Origin: DATATV01 sp035551355 | GTDB taxonomy: Bacteria > Actinomycetota > Actinomycetes > Mycobacteriales > Pseudonocardiaceae | Direction: 5' to 3' | Assembly (NCBI GenBank): GCA_035551355.1 | Contig: DASZNF010000126.1 | Location: 1 to 53,473 of the forward strand | Length of the DNA: 53,473 bases | In this document: positions 25,033 to 34,588 of the stretch, one piece after another | How positions within the stretch are numbered: position 1 is the first letter of the stretch | Layout of the letters: every line of letters starts with the position of its first letter | Notes under the pieces: generated by a model | Told to the model about the DNA's origin: nothing | The model's input: the letters and a program-made list of their open reading frames with translations, nothing else | Databases searched by the model: none | Position numbers and translations under genes: made by a program

Positions 25033-25917
25033 ATGACTGACACGGCAACCACAGTGGTCGACGGCTTCGCGTTTCTGGAGGGACCGCGCTGGCACGAAGA
25101 CCGGATCTGGTTCTCCGACTTCTACACCCACCGGGTGCTCTCGGCCCGGGAGGACGGGTCGGATCTGCGGGTGGAAGCCGAGGTGCCGCAGCAGCCCTCC
25201 GGCATGGGCTGGCTGCCCGACGGCCGGTTGATCGTCGTGTCCATGCGCGACCGCAAGCTGCTGCGCCGCGAGGCCGACGGCACGCTGGTCACGCACGCCG
25301 ATCTGAGCGAGCACGCCGCCGGATATCTCAACGACCTGGTCGTGGACGCGCAGGGCCGGGTGTATGTCGGCAACTTCGGCTTCGACCTGATGGCCGGCGC
25401 GCCGCTGGAACCGGCGCCGTTGCACCGGGTCGAGCTGGACGGCACGGTCACCGTGGCCGCGCCGGAACTGTGGTTCGCCAACGGAAGCGTGCTCACCGCG
25501 GACGGCGTGCTGCTGGTGAACGAGACCTTCGGCAACCGGATCAGCGCTTTCGATGTCGGCGCGGACGGTGAGCTGAGCAATCACCGGGTGTGGGCCGAAT
25601 TCGGTCCGCTGCCCACCGAGCGGGCCGTGGACAAGATGCTGGCGCAACTGTCCGTCGCGCCGGACGGCGGCTGTCTGGACGCCGAGGGCGGATGGTGGGC
25701 CGCGGACGCCATGAACGGCCGGCTGATCCGGGTCACCGAGGGCGGCACGATCACCGACGAGGTGAGCCCCGGCACCGGCGTGTTCGCCTGCGCGCTGGGC
25801 GGGACCGACGGGAAGACGCTGTTCGCCTGCGCCGCACCGGATTTCGACGAGCACGCCCGCTCGGCCGCCCGCGAGGGCAAGCTGATCGCGACCCGGGTCC
25901 AGGTGCCCAGGGCCTGA
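25033..25917 (+). CDS. SMP-30/gluconolactonase family protein
   Basis: 294 residues forming a six-bladed propeller. Features are EGPRWHEDRIWFSDFYTHRV with the first metal-binding Glu, LNDLVVDAQGRVYVGNFGF with Asn/Asp ligands, FANGSVLTADG, and WWAADAMNGRLIRV. Members hydrolyse sugar lactones or related esters using a divalent metal. AGGAGGACAG is just ahead of the ATG. The acyl-CoA dehydrogenase gene follows after 32 bases, so they may be co-transcribed; a shared lactone/acyl pathway is inference. Confidence 0.9.
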   Translation: MTDTATTVVDGFAFLEGPRWHEDRIWFSDFYTHRVLSAREDGSDLRVEAEVPQQPSGMGWLPDGRLIVVSMRDRKLLRREADGTLVTHADLSEHAAGYLNDLVVDAQGRVYVGNFGFDLMAGAPLEPAPLHRVELDGTVTVAAPELWFANGSVLTADGVLLVNETFGNRISAFDVGADGELSNHRVWAEFGPLPTERAVDKMLAQLSVAPDGGCLDAEGGWWAADAMNGRLIRVTEGGTITDEVSPGTGVFACALGGTDGKTLFACAAPDFDEHARSAAREGKLIATRVQVPRA

Positions 25918-25949
25918 CCGCCGACCACAACGTCCTTCGGAGAACACAC

Positions 25950-27752
25950 ATGCCAGCGCAGTCCACCCTGTTGTCGCGCCGCGATGTCGAGTTCCTGCTC
26001 TACGACTGGCTCGACACCGCGGGGCTGACCGCCCGCAAGCGGTTCGCGGAGCACTCCCGGGAGACCTTCGACGCGGTCCTGGACCTGTGCGCGGAGCTGG
26101 CCGAGGAGAAGTTCGCGCCGCACAACAAGCGCAACGACGCGCACGAGCCGGAGGTGGTGGAGGGCAAGGTGCGGCTCAATCCCGAGGTGCGGGTGGCGCT
26201 GGACGCGCTGGCCGAGACCGGGTTCCTGGCCGCGACAGCGCCGGAGGAACTGGGCGGCCTGCAGCTGCCGCAGGTGATCCAGACGGCCTGCGCGATGTGG
26301 TTCTCGGCGGCGAACGTCGGCTCCTGGGCCTATGCCTTCCTGACCGTCGGCAACGCGAACCTGTTGCTGGAGCACGGTTCGGCCGAACAGATCGACCGGT
26401 TCGTCCGGCCCATGCTGGAAGGCCGCTTCCACGGCACCATGTGCCTGTCCGAGCCGCAGGCCGGGTCCTCGCTGGCCGACATCACCACGCGAGCGGAACC
26501 GCGGGCCGACGGCACCTATCGGGTGTTCGGCAACAAGATGTGGATCTCGGCCGGTGATCACGAGCTCGGCGAGAACATCGTGCACCTGGTGCTGGCCAAG
26601 ATCCCCGGCGGACCGGCTGGGGTGAAAGGCATCTCGCTGTTCGTGGTGCCCAAGTACCTGGTGACCGAGGACGGGTCGATCGGGGCGCGCAACGACGTCG
26701 TGCTGGCCGGGCTCAACCACAAGATGGGCTATCGCGGCACCACCAACACCCTGCTCAACTTCGGCGAGGGCGAACACCGCCCGGATGAGGCGCCGGGTGC
26801 GGTCGGTTACCTGGTCGGCGAGCCGCACCGCGGGCTGGCCTACATGTTCCACATGATGAACGAGGCCCGGATCGGGGTCGGCGCGGGCGCGACCGCGCTG
26901 GGCTACACCGGTTATCTCAAGTCGCTGGAGTACGCGCGCACCCGCACCCAGGGCCGGCCGCCGACGGCCAAGGACCCGGCGTCGCCGATGGTCGCGTTGA
27001 CCGAACACGCCGACATCCGGCGGATGCTGCTGGCCCAGAAGTCCTATGTGGAGGGCGCGCTGGCACTCATCCTGTTCTGCGGCAAGCTGATCGACGAACA
27101 GCGCACGGCCGAGGACGACGGCGAACGGGCCCGGCTCGGGCTGCTGCTGGACGTGCTCACCCCGATCGCGAAGAGCTGGCCATCGCAGTGGTGCCTGCAC
27201 GCCAACGATCTGGCCATCCAGATCCACGGCGGCTACGGCTACACCCGGGAATACGACGTCGAACAGCACTATCGGGACAACCGGCTCAACCCGATCCACG
27301 AGGGCACGCACGGCATTCAGGGCATAGATCTGCTGGGCCGCAAGACCGCGATGGCCGGCGGCGCCGGGCTGACGGCGCTGGAGTCACTACTGAAGTCCAC
27401 TGTGGACAAAGCGGGCAAGGCCGGTGGCGAAGCGGCCGGACTGGCCCGGGAACTGGACGCTTCGCTGACCCGGCTGGTCGAGGTGACGCATCAGGTGCAC
27501 GCCGAGCCGGACCCGACCACCCGGCTGGCCAACGCCTCGCTCTACCTGGAGGCGGCCGGGCACACCGTGCTGGCCTGGATCTGGCTGGAGCAGTTCCTGG
27601 CCACCGGCGCCGAGTCGGACGACTTCCGGCAGGGCAAGCGGGCCGCGGCCCGCTACTTCTACCGCTACGAACTGCCCCGCACCGGCCCGCTGCTGGACCT
27701 GCTCGCTTCGCTGGACCGCACCACGGTCGATCTCGATCCGGGCTGGCTGTAA
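25950..27752 (+). CDS. long acyl-CoA dehydrogenase with C-terminal ACAD domain
   Basis: 600 residues, the longer class typified by DmdC and FadE5-like enzymes. LSEPQAGSSLADITT and GNKMWISAGDHEL form the flavin site; HKMGYRGTTNT contacts CoA; IHGGYGYTREYDVEQHYRDN and the catalytic-Glu segment NPIHEGTHGIQ follow, and a C-terminal helical domain (about 470-600) completes it. It oxidises an acyl-CoA of unknown chain. The 3' end is shared with a bidirectional hairpin before GH3. Confidence 0.92.
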   Translation: MPAQSTLLSRRDVEFLLYDWLDTAGLTARKRFAEHSRETFDAVLDLCAELAEEKFAPHNKRNDAHEPEVVEGKVRLNPEVRVALDALAETGFLAATAPEELGGLQLPQVIQTACAMWFSAANVGSWAYAFLTVGNANLLLEHGSAEQIDRFVRPMLEGRFHGTMCLSEPQAGSSLADITTRAEPRADGTYRVFGNKMWISAGDHELGENIVHLVLAKIPGGPAGVKGISLFVVPKYLVTEDGSIGARNDVVLAGLNHKMGYRGTTNTLLNFGEGEHRPDEAPGAVGYLVGEPHRGLAYMFHMMNEARIGVGAGATALGYTGYLKSLEYARTRTQGRPPTAKDPASPMVALTEHADIRRMLLAQKSYVEGALALILFCGKLIDEQRTAEDDGERARLGLLLDVLTPIAKSWPSQWCLHANDLAIQIHGGYGYTREYDVEQHYRDNRLNPIHEGTHGIQGIDLLGRKTAMAGGAGLTALESLLKSTVDKAGKAGGEAAGLARELDASLTRLVEVTHQVHAEPDPTTRLANASLYLEAAGHTVLAWIWLEQFLATGAESDDFRQGKRAAARYFYRYELPRTGPLLDLLASLDRTTVDLDPGWL

Positions 27753-27774
27753 CCGCCTGCGCCACAAGGAAAAC

Positions 27775-27817
27775 GCCGTCGCCCCGGCTCCCCCGATTTG
27801 TGAGCCGGGACGACGGC
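27775..27817. terminator. bidirectional intrinsic terminator-like hairpin
   Basis: Arms 27775-27790 and 27802-27817 pair as GCCGTC/GACGGC and CCCGGCTC/GAGCCGGG with one internal mismatch and an 11-base loop. It lies between the convergent acyl-CoA dehydrogenase and GH3 genes, with AAAA on the left side and CTTG on the right. Confidence 0.75.
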
Positions 27818-27825
27818 TTGACTCA

Positions 27826-30594
27826 CTATTGTTGCGCACCCGGCGGTTGCACGTCGACCACGAAACTGCCAGTGGCCCGTTTTCCGCGGTAACCGACCAC
27901 CACGGTCACCGTGGCCACACCGGGATTGACGGTGCGGACAGTACTGCCGGTTCGGCCGACACTCACGACCGCGGGCCGGTCACTGCTGTACCGCACGGTC
28001 ATTCCGGCCGGTAGCGGGGTGCTCTGGCCGAGGGTGAGGTAGCCGAACAGGCTCTGGTCGCTCAGCGACACGGTCAACTGTGGGTCGACAGTACTGTCCG
28101 GCGGGAAGAACACCCGCTGCGCGATCCCGTCCGCGGCATCGCCCGCGACCACCGGCCTGGCCGTCACCACCGTCGGCGTGGGGAGCAGCTTTCCGGTCAC
28201 GTGGACGAACTGCTGGGCCACCACATCGGCGCTGGAAGTGGCCAGTTGCAGGCCGTACCGGCCGGTGTCCACCGCATAGGAATTGGTGTTCTCGTCGAAG
28301 AAGGCCAGATTCGGCACGGCGACGGTGAAGGTGACCCGCTCGGTCTGGTGCGGGTTGAGCGTCACCTTGGTGAACGCGGCCAGCCGTTTGTCCGGTCGCT
28401 GCAAGGCGGCCGGGGCGTCCGGAGTGGTCGCGTACAACTGCACCACGTCGGCGCCGGCGCTCCCGCCGGTGTTGGTCACGTCCGCGGTCACCGTGACCGA
28501 GCCGTTGGCGTCCACCACCGGACGGCTGGCCGTCAGGTGTGAGTACGCGAAGTGCGCGTAGCTCAGGCCGTAGCCGAACGGCCAGTTCACCGCGCCGGTG
28601 AAGTACTGGTAGGTGCGGCCGTCGGTGGTCGCGGTCGGGCGGATGTCGTAATCGGAGATCGGCGGGATCTGGTTCATGTTGGCATACCAGGAGAACGGCA
28701 GATGCCCGCTGGGATTCACCTTGCCCAGCAGCACATCCGCGAGCGCCGCCCCCTGCCGCTGCCCGTTGTAGGAACTCCACAGCAGCGCGGGGGTGCTGTT
28801 CTGGAACGAACCGGTGTCCACCTCGCCCATGGTTTCCAGGTACACCACGGTGTTCGGGTTGGCCGCCTCGACCTGGCTGATCATGCTGTTCTGGGCGCCG
28901 GGAAGGGCGAGGGTGGTCCGGTCGCTGGCCTCCTGACCGGTGGTCGAATCCGTGCCCGCCACCACGATCACCGCGTCGTAGTTCTTGGCCGCGGCAATGG
29001 AGGCCGGGTCCACCGTGGTCAGCGTCGCGCCGGTGGTGCCGCCGGTCACGCCCGGGTAGTAGTCGACCTGGGCGCTCGGGTCGATCGCCTGCACCGCCTG
29101 CTTGATGCCGGTGTAGGAGTCGATGTCGTTGGCCGCGCCGGCCGGGGCCTGGATGCTGGAATAGCCGCCGAGGAACAACGAGTTCGGGTGCGCGTAGTAG
29201 CCCATCACCGCGATCTTGTACGGGCCGGAGGGCGGCACCCGCAACGGCAGCAACGAGTTCTTGGCGCCGGTGGCGGGCGAGTTCTTCAGCAGCACCAAAC
29301 TCTGGTCGGCGCTGTGCTGCGCCTGCTGCAACCGTTGCGGCGTCTCGGTGATCGCGTTGTTGGAGTTGTTGCTGACCCAGATCACCCCGCCGAGCGCCGT
29401 GCGCGCGGCGGCCACCCACGGCACCTCGTCCTGCGCGTCGAACTCGCCGGTCTCGATGCGCGCGGTGAACAGGCGCACCAGCGAGGTGTCCGCGTCGCCG
29501 ATGTTGTAGGTGTCGGTGAGGGTGTGGATGTTCTGGCTCAACGCGGTCGGCACGGTGGTGGCGTAGTCGACGCCGTCGTTGTAGCCGGCGTTGCACTCCA
29601 GGTCCTCGCCCGCGGAGTTGGCGTAGGCGGAGCGGGTGACCTGGTCGACCGGGCTGGTCGAGTTCGGAGGCACCCAGGCGTGCCCGGCCTGCATCTCGTA
29701 GATGGCGTCGCAGTCGGAGGTGAAATACCCGGTGAAGCCGAAGGTTTCCCGGGCCAGGATGTCGATCAGCTGCACGCTCGCGGCGGCCGGGGTGCCGTTG
29801 ACCTCGTTGTAGGCGCTCATGATCGAGCCCGGATGGCTCTGCGCGATGATGCCGGCGAACTGGGCGGTGTAGTACTCGCGCAGGGTGCGCTGGTCCATCA
29901 CCGAGTTGCCGTTGAGCCGGTTGAACTCGCTGTTGTTGGCCGCGAAGTGCTTGAGCGTGGCCAGCGCCTGGTAGTAGCCGTTGGCCGACTTGGGCAGCTG
30001 ACCGTCCTGGTTCTCGCCCTGCAGGCCGTCGACGTACTGCGCGGCGAGATCGGCGGTGAGGGTCGGGTCCTCGCTCCAGGTCTCGTCGTTGCGGCCCCAG
30101 CGCGGATCGCGGGAGAGGTTGACCGTGGGCGCGTAGAAGTCCAGGTTCTCGGTGTTGCCCGGGGAGACCTCGCGGGCCTCGGCGCCGATCTGGCTGGCCT
30201 CGGCGTAGACCAGATCCGGGTTCCAGGTGCTGCCCATGGACAGGTCCGACGGGTAGGACGTGGTGTTGGTCAGGGTGGTCGCGTTGCCCTTGGGGGTGAT
30301 CGTCGAGGCGTTCACCCCGTGGTTGGCCTCGTTCCACCAGCCCCAGGCGGCGATGCCCAGCCGCGAGATGGCCGGGGCCTGGCTGCTGTTCATCTCGCCG
30401 GCCTTCTCCGCGGTCGTCATGCGGGAGACCAGGTCGGCGGCCCGTTCGATCGGGCTGTAGTTCGGATCGAGGTAGATCGGCGCGGCAGCGGCCGGGGCGG
30501 CGGCCGAGGGTAAGGCGCTGGCCAGGGACAGGGTGGCCAGAGTGGCCGTGCCGATGGCCAGCATGCGCACGGTCCGGCGTCTGGACGTTCTCAT
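27826..30594 (-). CDS. secreted GH3 glycosidase, beta-xylosidase-like, with Ig-like C-terminus
   Basis: 922 residues. A twin-Arg-like secretion signal (RTSRRRTVRML then a hydrophobic core to about residue 40) directs export. The GH3 N-domain carries FTGYFTSDCDAIYEMQ, where the first Asp (about 293) is the nucleophile; SDCDAI is typical of xylosidase-type GH3. The GH3 C-domain, a fibronectin-III-like domain (VTADVTNTGGSAGADVVQLY) and a terminal Big_2-like domain (from about 835, VRYSSDRPAVVSV) follow. GGAAGAGG precedes the ATG. A ROK regulator is divergent and likely controls it. Confidence 0.9.
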   Translation of the reverse strand: MRTSRRRTVRMLAIGTATLATLSLASALPSAAAPAAAAPIYLDPNYSPIERAADLVSRMTTAEKAGEMNSSQAPAISRLGIAAWGWWNEANHGVNASTITPKGNATTLTNTTSYPSDLSMGSTWNPDLVYAEASQIGAEAREVSPGNTENLDFYAPTVNLSRDPRWGRNDETWSEDPTLTADLAAQYVDGLQGENQDGQLPKSANGYYQALATLKHFAANNSEFNRLNGNSVMDQRTLREYYTAQFAGIIAQSHPGSIMSAYNEVNGTPAAASVQLIDILARETFGFTGYFTSDCDAIYEMQAGHAWVPPNSTSPVDQVTRSAYANSAGEDLECNAGYNDGVDYATTVPTALSQNIHTLTDTYNIGDADTSLVRLFTARIETGEFDAQDEVPWVAAARTALGGVIWVSNNSNNAITETPQRLQQAQHSADQSLVLLKNSPATGAKNSLLPLRVPPSGPYKIAVMGYYAHPNSLFLGGYSSIQAPAGAANDIDSYTGIKQAVQAIDPSAQVDYYPGVTGGTTGATLTTVDPASIAAAKNYDAVIVVAGTDSTTGQEASDRTTLALPGAQNSMISQVEAANPNTVVYLETMGEVDTGSFQNSTPALLWSSYNGQRQGAALADVLLGKVNPSGHLPFSWYANMNQIPPISDYDIRPTATTDGRTYQYFTGAVNWPFGYGLSYAHFAYSHLTASRPVVDANGSVTVTADVTNTGGSAGADVVQLYATTPDAPAALQRPDKRLAAFTKVTLNPHQTERVTFTVAVPNLAFFDENTNSYAVDTGRYGLQLATSSADVVAQQFVHVTGKLLPTPTVVTARPVVAGDAADGIAQRVFFPPDSTVDPQLTVSLSDQSLFGYLTLGQSTPLPAGMTVRYSSDRPAVVSVGRTGSTVRTVNPGVATVTVVVGYRGKRATGSFVVDVQPPGAQQ

Positions 30595-30747
30595 CGAGCC
30601 TCTTCCCACTCCATCGGGAGAATCAGCGGGCGTCCGCCATGGCGAACGTAGGGCGGCTATTTAATCCGCGTCAAGGATCAATTGCGGCCACTCTCGGTTA
30701 CCTGTGTCCGAAACTCGGCAGATCAGGCCGGGGTAATGTCGGGCGGC

Positions 30748-31941
30748 ATGAGGTCTGCTCCGGGCTCGCTGAGCGCGCTGCGCGGCTCGAATCGCCTGCG
30801 GGTGATCGAGACCGTGCGGGAGCGCGGTGGCGCGAGCCGGGTCGAAGTCGTGCGGGCCAGCGGATTGTCCCGCAGCACGGTGTCGAGTGTGGTCGCCGAA
30901 CTGCTGGCCGATGGGGTGCTGGTCGAACAACGCGACCAGCCGGGCGGCGCACCGGCCGGGGGCATCGGGCGGCCAGCCACCCACCTGACCCTTAATCCGG
31001 ACATCGGAGCATTGGCCGGGGTGCACCTGCGCCACGACGGGGTCCGGATCGCCATCGCCGACCTGGCCGGCACCGTGCTGGCCGAATCGCTGGGCGAGCT
31101 GGACGTGGACCACCACGCGCAGCAGGCGCTGGGGTACGTGTCCGACCGGGTGCCCACGCTGCTGGCCGACGCCGGGGTGGCCGAGTCCCGGCTGCTCGGG
31201 GTCGGGGTGGCGGTGTCCGCCCCGATCGTCACCGGGCCGGCCGGGCACTGGCGCGGGGTGGACGTGGTCAGCGAGCTGGGTTCGGCCCTCGGTGTGCCGG
31301 TGCACCTGGGCAACGATGCCAACCTGGGCGGCATGGCCGAGTGGATCTTCGGCGCGGGCCGGGGCACCGACGATCTGGTGTACGTGATGATGGCCGACGG
31401 GGTGGGCGCGGGCCTGATCGTGGACGGCCGGCTGTACCAGGGCGCGCACGGGGCAGCGGGCGAGCTGGGCCATGTCGTGGTCAACCCGGACGGCCAGGTG
31501 TGCCGGTGCGGCGGACGCGGTTGCCTGGAGACGGTCAGCGGGACCGAGGCGCTCACCGCGTCGCTGCGGCACAGCCGCGGTCCGGACGTGACCCTGGCCG
31601 AGGTGCTGGAGTTGGTGCGCGACGGCGATCCGGGCGCCCGACGCGCGGTGTCCGACGCGGGCCGGGCCGTGGGCAAGGCGCTGGCCGGGATCTGCGCGGT
31701 GCTCGACCCCCGGCTCGTGGTGGTCGGCGGACAACTGGCGGCGGCCGGCGCGCCGTTGCTGGACGGGGTCCGCGAGGAGCTGTTGCGCTGGCTGCCACCG
31801 GCGCTGGGCGAGGGACTGACCGTGCTGGCCGGGCAGCTGGGCGCGCGGGCCGAGGCGCTGGGCGCGATCGTGATGGCCGGGCGCCAGCAGCCGGCGCCGT
31901 CCTTTGTGGAGCTCGCGGGCAGCCTTGCGATGGCCGACTGA
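30748..31941 (+). CDS. ROK family transcriptional regulator
   Basis: 397 residues. The N-terminal MarR-like winged helix has RGSNRLRVIETVRERGGAS and SGLSRSTVSSVVAELLADG. The ROK sugar-kinase-like domain has GVHLRHDGVRIAIADLAG, GNDANLGGMAEW, GELGHVVVNPDGQ and the zinc motif CRCGGRGCLE (about 251-260). It resembles XylR/NagC regulators that sense sugars. Divergent from the GH3 gene across 153 bases, it probably represses it until xylose or xylo-oligomers appear. An ATG at 30736 is an alternative start. Confidence 0.9.
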   Translation: MRSAPGSLSALRGSNRLRVIETVRERGGASRVEVVRASGLSRSTVSSVVAELLADGVLVEQRDQPGGAPAGGIGRPATHLTLNPDIGALAGVHLRHDGVRIAIADLAGTVLAESLGELDVDHHAQQALGYVSDRVPTLLADAGVAESRLLGVGVAVSAPIVTGPAGHWRGVDVVSELGSALGVPVHLGNDANLGGMAEWIFGAGRGTDDLVYVMMADGVGAGLIVDGRLYQGAHGAAGELGHVVVNPDGQVCRCGGRGCLETVSGTEALTASLRHSRGPDVTLAEVLELVRDGDPGARRAVSDAGRAVGKALAGICAVLDPRLVVVGGQLAAAGAPLLDGVREELLRWLPPALGEGLTVLAGQLGARAEALGAIVMAGRQQPAPSFVELAGSLAMAD

Positions 31942-31959
31942 TCGAACTCGCGTCACGAT

Positions 31960-32649
31960 ATGGCGGTGACGACAACGAGTCCCACGCGAACCTCGACCGC
32001 GGTGCTGGTCTCGCGATGCTGGCAGGCGATCATCGCGCTGGTGATCCTCGCCTCGCTGGTTATCCAGCTGGCGCTGATCGTGACCGGCGGCGAGGACGCC
32101 AATTCCGGTCAGAGCGGGGTGTCGGTCGGCCTCGGCGTGCGGTTGTGGCGGCTGTTCAGCTACTTCACCATCCAGAGCAACCTCATCGTGCTGGCCGCCG
32201 CCCTGCTGCTGGCCTGGCGCCCGCTGCGGGATGGGACGCTGTGGACGGTGGTGCGGCTGGATGCGTTGCTGGGCATCACCATCACCGGTCTGGTGTATGC
32301 CATCGTGCTCGCCCCGCAACTGCACCTGACCGGCGCGGCCGAGGTGGCCACCATCGGCTTTCACTACATCTCGCCGTGGGCGACGGTGCTGGCCTGGCTG
32401 CTGTTCGGCCCCCGGCCCCGGCTCACCTGGCGAACGGTGGCCGGGGCCTTCCTCTGGCCCGTGCTGTGGCTGCTCTACATCTTCGTCCAGGGGCAGTTCA
32501 CCCGGTGGTATCCGTATCCGTTTCTCGACGTGACCACGCTCGGCTTCGCTGTAGCGCTGCGCAATTCGCTGGCCGTGCTGGTGCTGGGCATCGTGCTGGC
32601 CGTGGTGCTGAAGGTGCTGGACCGGCGGATGCCCGCACTGGCCGGCTGA
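31960..32649 (+). CDS. Pr6Pr family membrane protein
   Basis: 229 residues with six predicted transmembrane helices. YFTIQSNLIVLAAALLL, the segment around HLTGAAEVATIGFHYISPW, and YPYPFLDVTTLGF match the Pr6Pr (FAR-17a/AIG1-like) family of actinobacterial membrane proteins. Function is not established; the related eukaryotic proteins are lipid hydrolases. It starts 18 bases after the ROK gene and may be transcribed with it. It ends 2 bases from the convergent DinB gene. Confidence 0.88.
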   Translation: MAVTTTSPTRTSTAVLVSRCWQAIIALVILASLVIQLALIVTGGEDANSGQSGVSVGLGVRLWRLFSYFTIQSNLIVLAAALLLAWRPLRDGTLWTVVRLDALLGITITGLVYAIVLAPQLHLTGAAEVATIGFHYISPWATVLAWLLFGPRPRLTWRTVAGAFLWPVLWLLYIFVQGQFTRWYPYPFLDVTTLGFAVALRNSLAVLVLGIVLAVVLKVLDRRMPALAG

Positions 32650-32651
32650 GC

Positions 32652-33251
32652 TCAGGTCGTGGTCTGGCCATCGATGGTCTCGCGGATGATGTCCGCGTGC
32701 CCGGCGTGCTGGGCGGTCTCGGCGATCACATGCAGCAGCGTGCGGCGCGCGCTCTGCGACATGCCCGTGTCGTGCCACGGCGCGTCGGGCAGCGGCTGGG
32801 TCGCGGACAGGTCGGGCAGGCCGGAGACGATCTCGTCGGTCCGCTTGGCCGCCTCGGCGTAGCGCGCGAGGATGCCGTCCAGCGTGTCGCCGGGCAGCAT
32901 CTGGAACTGGTTCTGCCGGTCGATGGCCCACTGCGGGTACTCCCGGGCGGTGCCGTTCATGAAGTCGGCCCAGGTGACGCCCTCGGGCATCTCGTAGGAC
33001 ATCGCCGACGGGCCCTCGATGATGAACCGCAGCCAGCCCTCCTCCACGGCGGTGACGTGCTTGATCAGCCCGCCAAGGCACAGCTGACTGACCGTGGGCC
33101 GCTGGCCGAGTTGTTCGTCGGTGAGCCCACGGACGGTGTTGGTCATCGCGGCGCGCACGGTCGCCAGCTCGGCGAGCAGCTCGGTCCGCTCGGCGTCGAG
33201 GGTGGTGGTCACGGTGATCGCGCCCTTCCGGTCGTTCTCGTTGTCTGACAC
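32652..33251 (-). CDS. DinB family protein (DUF664)
   Basis: 199 residues. The four-helix DinB fold is recognised from TLDAERTELLAELATVRAAM, LIKHVTAVEEGWLRF and the C-terminal HVIAETAQHAGHADIIRE, whose His residues (LIKH, HAGH) form the metal site. Many actinobacterial members use mycothiol or are uncharacterised. It is divergent from a WYL regulator, a frequent pairing that suggests WYL control. A paralogue is at 41767-42345. Confidence 0.9.
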   Translation of the reverse strand: MSDNENDRKGAITVTTTLDAERTELLAELATVRAAMTNTVRGLTDEQLGQRPTVSQLCLGGLIKHVTAVEEGWLRFIIEGPSAMSYEMPEGVTWADFMNGTAREYPQWAIDRQNQFQMLPGDTLDGILARYAEAAKRTDEIVSGLPDLSATQPLPDAPWHDTGMSQSARRTLLHVIAETAQHAGHADIIRETIDGQTTT

Positions 33252-33270
33252 AAGACACAGCTTGGCACCA

Positions 33271-33295
33271 GTAGCGGTCAGGATGTGTCCGCTAC
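33271..33295. promoter_or_regulatory. inverted repeat GTAGCGG-n11-CCGCTAC
   Basis: Perfect 7-bp arms at 33271-33277 and 33289-33295, in the 63-base gap between the DinB and WYL regulator genes, 20 bases ahead of the regulator ATG. Its place suggests a binding site for the WYL regulator controlling both directions. Confidence 0.55.
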
Positions 33296-33314
33296 TTCGG
33301 GCAGTATCTCCACC

Positions 33315-34283
33315 ATGCCGACCACCTCAGCGCGCCTGCTGGCCCTGCTCTCGTTGCTCCAGACCCGCCGGGACTGGCCGGGGGCGCTGCTGGCCGAGCG
33401 GCTGGACATCAGTGCGCGCACGGTGCGCCGGGACGTGGACCGGCTGCGCGAGCTCGGCTATCCGATCCGGGCCAGCAAGGGGCCGGAGGGCGGGTACCGG
33501 CTGGACGCGGGCAGCCAGCTGCCCCCGCTGCTGTTCGACGACGAGCAGGCGGTCGCCCTGGCCGTGGCCCTGCAACTGGCCACCAGCAGCGGCGTGGGCA
33601 TCGAGGAGGCGGCGGCCCGGGCGCTGAACACGGTCCGCCAGGTCATGCCGGCGCGGCTACGGCACCGCATCGACATACTGCGGATCACCTCGGTCGGCCA
33701 GCCCTCCCGGCACCCGCAGGTGGACAGCGGGGTGCTGATGGCGCTGTCGGCCGCCGTGCACGCCCGCGAGGTGCTGCGCTTCGACTACACCGCGGCCGGC
33801 GCCGAGGCCGACGGTCCGCCGCGCCGGGCCGAGCCGCACCACCTGGTGACCCGGGGTGGGCGCTGGTACCTGGTGGCCTGGGACCTGGACCGCGCCGACT
33901 GGCGCACCTTCCGGGTCGACCGGCTCACCCCGCGCATCCCGACCGGGCCCCGGTTCACCCCGCGCGAACTGCCCGGCGGAGACGTGGCCGCGTTCGTGAC
34001 CGACCGGTTCCGCGGCTCGGCCTACGGCGGCTGGCCCTGCCGGGGCGAGGTGATCCTGGACCGGTCGGCGACCGTGGTGTCCGAGTACGCCGGAGACGCC
34101 CTGGTCGAGGCGCTGGGCCCGGACCGCTGCCGGCTGGTCATGGGCTCCTGGTCCTGGCCCGGGCTGGCCGCCACCCTCGGCCGATTCGACGCGGACCTGG
34201 AGGTGGTCGGCCCGCCCGAACTGGCCGAGGCGTTCGCCCAGCTGGCCCGCCGCTTCGCCGACGCCGCCGCGCCGCGCGAGTAG
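33315..34283 (+). CDS. YafY/WYL-domain transcriptional regulator
   Basis: 322 residues. HTH_11 domain at 1-60 (ARLLALLSLLQTRRDWPGAL, DISARTVRRDVDRLRELGYP), GGYRLDAG wing, then the WYL domain (EPHHLVTRGGRWYLVAWDLD and WRTFRVDRLT, about 170-205) and a WCX C-terminal extension. WYL domains bind ligands including nucleic acids and control stress, repair or defence genes. Divergent from a DinB gene over the inverted repeat at 33271-33295. Confidence 0.92.
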   Translation: MPTTSARLLALLSLLQTRRDWPGALLAERLDISARTVRRDVDRLRELGYPIRASKGPEGGYRLDAGSQLPPLLFDDEQAVALAVALQLATSSGVGIEEAAARALNTVRQVMPARLRHRIDILRITSVGQPSRHPQVDSGVLMALSAAVHAREVLRFDYTAAGAEADGPPRRAEPHHLVTRGGRWYLVAWDLDRADWRTFRVDRLTPRIPTGPRFTPRELPGGDVAAFVTDRFRGSAYGGWPCRGEVILDRSATVVSEYAGDALVEALGPDRCRLVMGSWSWPGLAATLGRFDADLEVVGPPELAEAFAQLARRFADAAAPRE

Positions 34284-34329
34284 TTCTCGATGTCGATTAC
34301 CGCGCTGACGCACCGGGTACGAGAAGACA

Positions 34330-34563
34330 ATGGAACGCGACAGCAACCTACATAGCCCGCGGGCCGACGAGGAACTCGAGCACGAGCTGCACGGCACGCT
34401 GCAAGCCAACCGGTCCAGCCATGCGGAGGAATGGCGCGATCCGGAACTTCCCGCCGAGGACGATGACGTGCCCCAGGTGGGTGAAGTGCACCGGAGCGAG
34501 GCGGACGGTCCGGAAGCGGCGACGGCCTACCAGACGGAGACCGAGCCACCCGCGAGCGGCTGA
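34330..34563 (+). CDS. conserved small acidic hypothetical protein
   Basis: 77 residues, strongly acidic and hydrophilic, probably disordered. It has LHSPRADEELEHELHG and SHAEEWRDPELP segments of a type I associate with small actinomycete stress proteins, without a characterised function. Codon bias is normal and GGGTAC lies 9 bases upstream of the ATG, which could be part of a sigma-B/F-type -10, though no matching -35 is visible. A hairpin follows the stop. Confidence 0.65.
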   Translation: MERDSNLHSPRADEELEHELHGTLQANRSSHAEEWRDPELPAEDDDVPQVGEVHRSEADGPEAATAYQTETEPPASG

Positions 34564-34588
34564 TTTGCCTTCAGGTCGAGGAAAACCC

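Noticed and set aside
28552..30513. 653-codon open frame on the plus strand opposite the GH3 gene
   Set aside because: Antisense frame kept open by high GC; Arg/Gly/Val-rich translation without domains.
30661..33258. 865-codon minus-strand open frame
   Set aside because: Runs antisense to the ROK and Pr6Pr genes and out of frame through DinB; low-complexity His/Gln/Arg-rich product.
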